Under the pieces are notes generated by a model. The model made no database searches, was not told the DNA's origin, and saw nothing but the letters and a program-made list of their open reading frames with translations. This document shows, in pieces, positions 62,861 through 64,000 of a DNA stretch of 64,000 nucleotides. The translations under genes and the position numbers were made by a program. The stretch covers positions 90,663-154,662 of the forward strand of contig CALXOZ010000001.1 of assembly GCA_944390195.1 (NCBI GenBank). The letters are read 5' to 3'. How positions within the stretch are numbered: the first letter of the stretch is position 1; each line of letters starts with the position of its first letter. The stretch comes from an uncultured Alphaproteobacteria bacterium. GTDB taxonomy: Bacteria > Pseudomonadota > Alphaproteobacteria > CAAGCB01 > CAG-977.

Positions 62861-64000
62861 TGTAAACAAAATGTGGGGCGGACGTTTCGATCTGCCCCCG
62901 TCCGAATTGATGTTGGAAATTAACGCCTCTTTGCCTTATGATAAAAGGTTGTACGCTCAAGATATAAGGGGATCCCAAGCTCATGCCGCCATGTTGCTCA
63001 AACAAGGGATCATCAATCAAGACGAAGAGGAAAAAATTCAAAAAGGGTTGAATGCGATTTTGCGTGAAATTCAAGAAGGTGTTTTTGAGTTTCGGGCGGA
63101 ATTGGAAGACATTCATATGGCTGTGGAATCCCGCTTGAAAGAATTGATCGGCGAAGCGGGGGGAAAACTGCATACGGCCAGATCGCGTAACGACCAAGTT
63201 GCAACAGATTTAAAGTTGTTCGTTCGTGAAGAATGCCAGAAAATAATTGTGTTGTTGACCGAATTGCGCAAGACTTTGAAAGAAAAAGCAAATGAACATG
63301 TTGAAACGCTTATGCCAGGTTTTACGCATTTGCAAGTGGCTCAACCTGTGTCTTTCGGTTTTTATTTGCATGCGTATCATGAAATGTTCGGGCGCGATAT
63401 AAAACGTTTCCGCAACGCTTTTGATGTCATGAACGAATGCCCTCTTGGGTCTGCCGCTTTGGCAGGAACGCCGTTTGATATCGACCGCTTTTTCACAGCG
63501 CAAAAACTTGGATTCCAAGCGCCGACAAAAAATGCAATGGACAGTGTTTCCGATCGGGATTTCGTCTTAGAATTTTTGTCCTGCTCTTCGATTTGCGCAA
63601 TGCATTTGTCCCGTCTGGCTGAAGAGTTTGTTATTTTTTCCTCTCAACCTTTCGGGTTTGTCAAAATGCCGCAGGAATATACTTCAGGCAGTTCGATCAT
63701 GCCGCAAAAATGCAATCCCGATGCGGCGGAACTGTTAAGAGCTAAAACAGGACGGATATATGGCAACTTAATGACGCTTTTGACCGTTATGAAAGGATTA
63801 CCGTTGGCATATTCCAAAGATATGCAGGAAGATAAGGAATGTGTTTTTGATGCTTGTGATACTTTGACGCTGGGGTTGAAAGTCATGAATGCCATTGTCA
63901 AAGATTTGTGCGTGAATGAAACCAATATGAAAACGGCTTTGGAAAAAGGTTTTCCGACTGCAACCGATTTGGCGGACTGGTTGGTTAAAAAAGCCGGTAT
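62853..64000 (+). CDS. argH: Argininosuccinate lyase, N-terminal part (cut by window edge)
   Basis: Splits argininosuccinate to arginine and fumarate. Starts at the ATG at 62853 inside the end of arg[58 protein letters not shown] and the superfamily signature [12 protein letters not shown] with the catalytic Ser are visible. About 382 codons are inside the window, so only the C-terminal part (about 80 residues) is missing. Confidence 0.97.
   Translation, partial: MTDVNKMWGGRFDLPPSELMLEINASLPYDKRLYAQDIRGSQAHAAMLLKQGIINQDEEEKIQKGLNAILREIQEGVFEFRAELEDIHMAVESRLKELIGEAGGKLHTARSRNDQVATDLKLFVREECQKIIVLLTELRKTLKEKANEHVETLMPGFTHLQVAQPVSFGFYLHAYHEMFGRDIKRFRNAFDVMNECPLGSAALAGTPFDIDRFFTAQKLGFQAPTKNAMDSVSDRDFVLEFLSCSSICAMHLSRLAEEFVIFSSQPFGFVKMPQEYTSGSSIMPQKCNPDAAELLRAKTGRIYGNLMTLLTVMKGLPLAYSKDMQEDKECVFDACDTLTLGLKVMNAIVKDLCVNETNMKTALEKGFPTATDLADWLVKKAG

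Noticed and set aside
1..64000. tRNA, rRNA, phage, intact insertion sequence or CRISPR array
   Set aside because: None recognised on reading both strands; a covariance-model scan would be decisive for tRNAs and small RNAs.

Overview
The window looks like a chromosomal segment of an AT-rich, low-GC, Gram-negative bacterium, most likely an alphaproteobacterium. Support comes from the families and their neighbours: DUF3576 lipoprotein next to leuS; prs / rplY-pth-ychF; hrcA-grpE divergent from rph-rdgB-hemW; a PBP-activator lipoprotein divergent from rsmI-yraN; rsmG-parA-parB with parS sites; hslV-hslU divergent from hisB; mnmE-mnmG; the run maf-aroE-coaE-dnaQ / secB / Tim44-mltA-smr; an IalB-family periplasmic protein. 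An outer membrane is shown by a porin, a second beta-barrel protein, lipoproteins and Lgt. The low GC suggests a host-associated lineage; that is inference.

Layout. 0-5.3 kb: leuS end, DUF3576 lipoprotein, porin-yggS operon, 0.9 kb AT-rich gap, small outer-membrane barrel. 5.3-13.7 kb: mostly minus-strand housekeeping (trmL, ychF, pth, rplY, prs, pgeF, DUF2062, lgt, an HldD-like epimerase), with an aminoglycoside nucleotidyltransferase gene sitting between prs and rplY. 13.8-23.8 kb: proC-MATE, grpE/hrcA, rph-rdgB-hemW, PBP activator, rsmI-yraN. 24.5-28.2 kb: parB-parA-rsmG, two parS palindromes and a pair of short chromate-transporter genes, then a 1.4 kb gene desert holding a decayed parB fragment. 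29.5-38.5 kb: hslU-hslV, hisB-flavodoxin, a GldA-like dehydrogenase, a large GGDEF protein with six acidic repeats, and an unknown membrane protein. 38.5-47.8 kb: mnmG-mnmE, smr, unknown, mltA, Tim44-like, secB, dnaQ, coaE, aroE, maf. 47.8-48.2 kb: a cluster of DnaA boxes that I propose as oriC. 48.2-64 kb: rho, gmk-yicC, SDR, IalB, a truncated glycosyltransferase, rsmB, membrane proteins, dnaB, HAD-like, rplI-rpsR-rpsF with a hairpin leader, argG-argH.

The segment is the origin-proximal part of the chromosome. Five perfect DnaA boxes lie in the maf-rho intergenic region, two 18-bp parS palindromes lie 21 kb away next to parAB, and hand counts show that the plus strand goes from C-rich to G-rich across about 48-50 kb. 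The conserved mnmE-mnmG-rsmG-parA-parB series is split here by about 11 kb of other genes.

I did not find a phage, CRISPR array, intact insertion sequence, tRNA or rRNA. The most unusual points are the proposed oriC with its strand switch, the parB relic, the resistance-type gene inside a housekeeping cluster, an HldD-like protein lacking both catalytic residues, the repeat-bearing GGDEF protein, and terminator-like hairpins in the rpsF and rplY leaders. No clearly new multi-gene system was seen.
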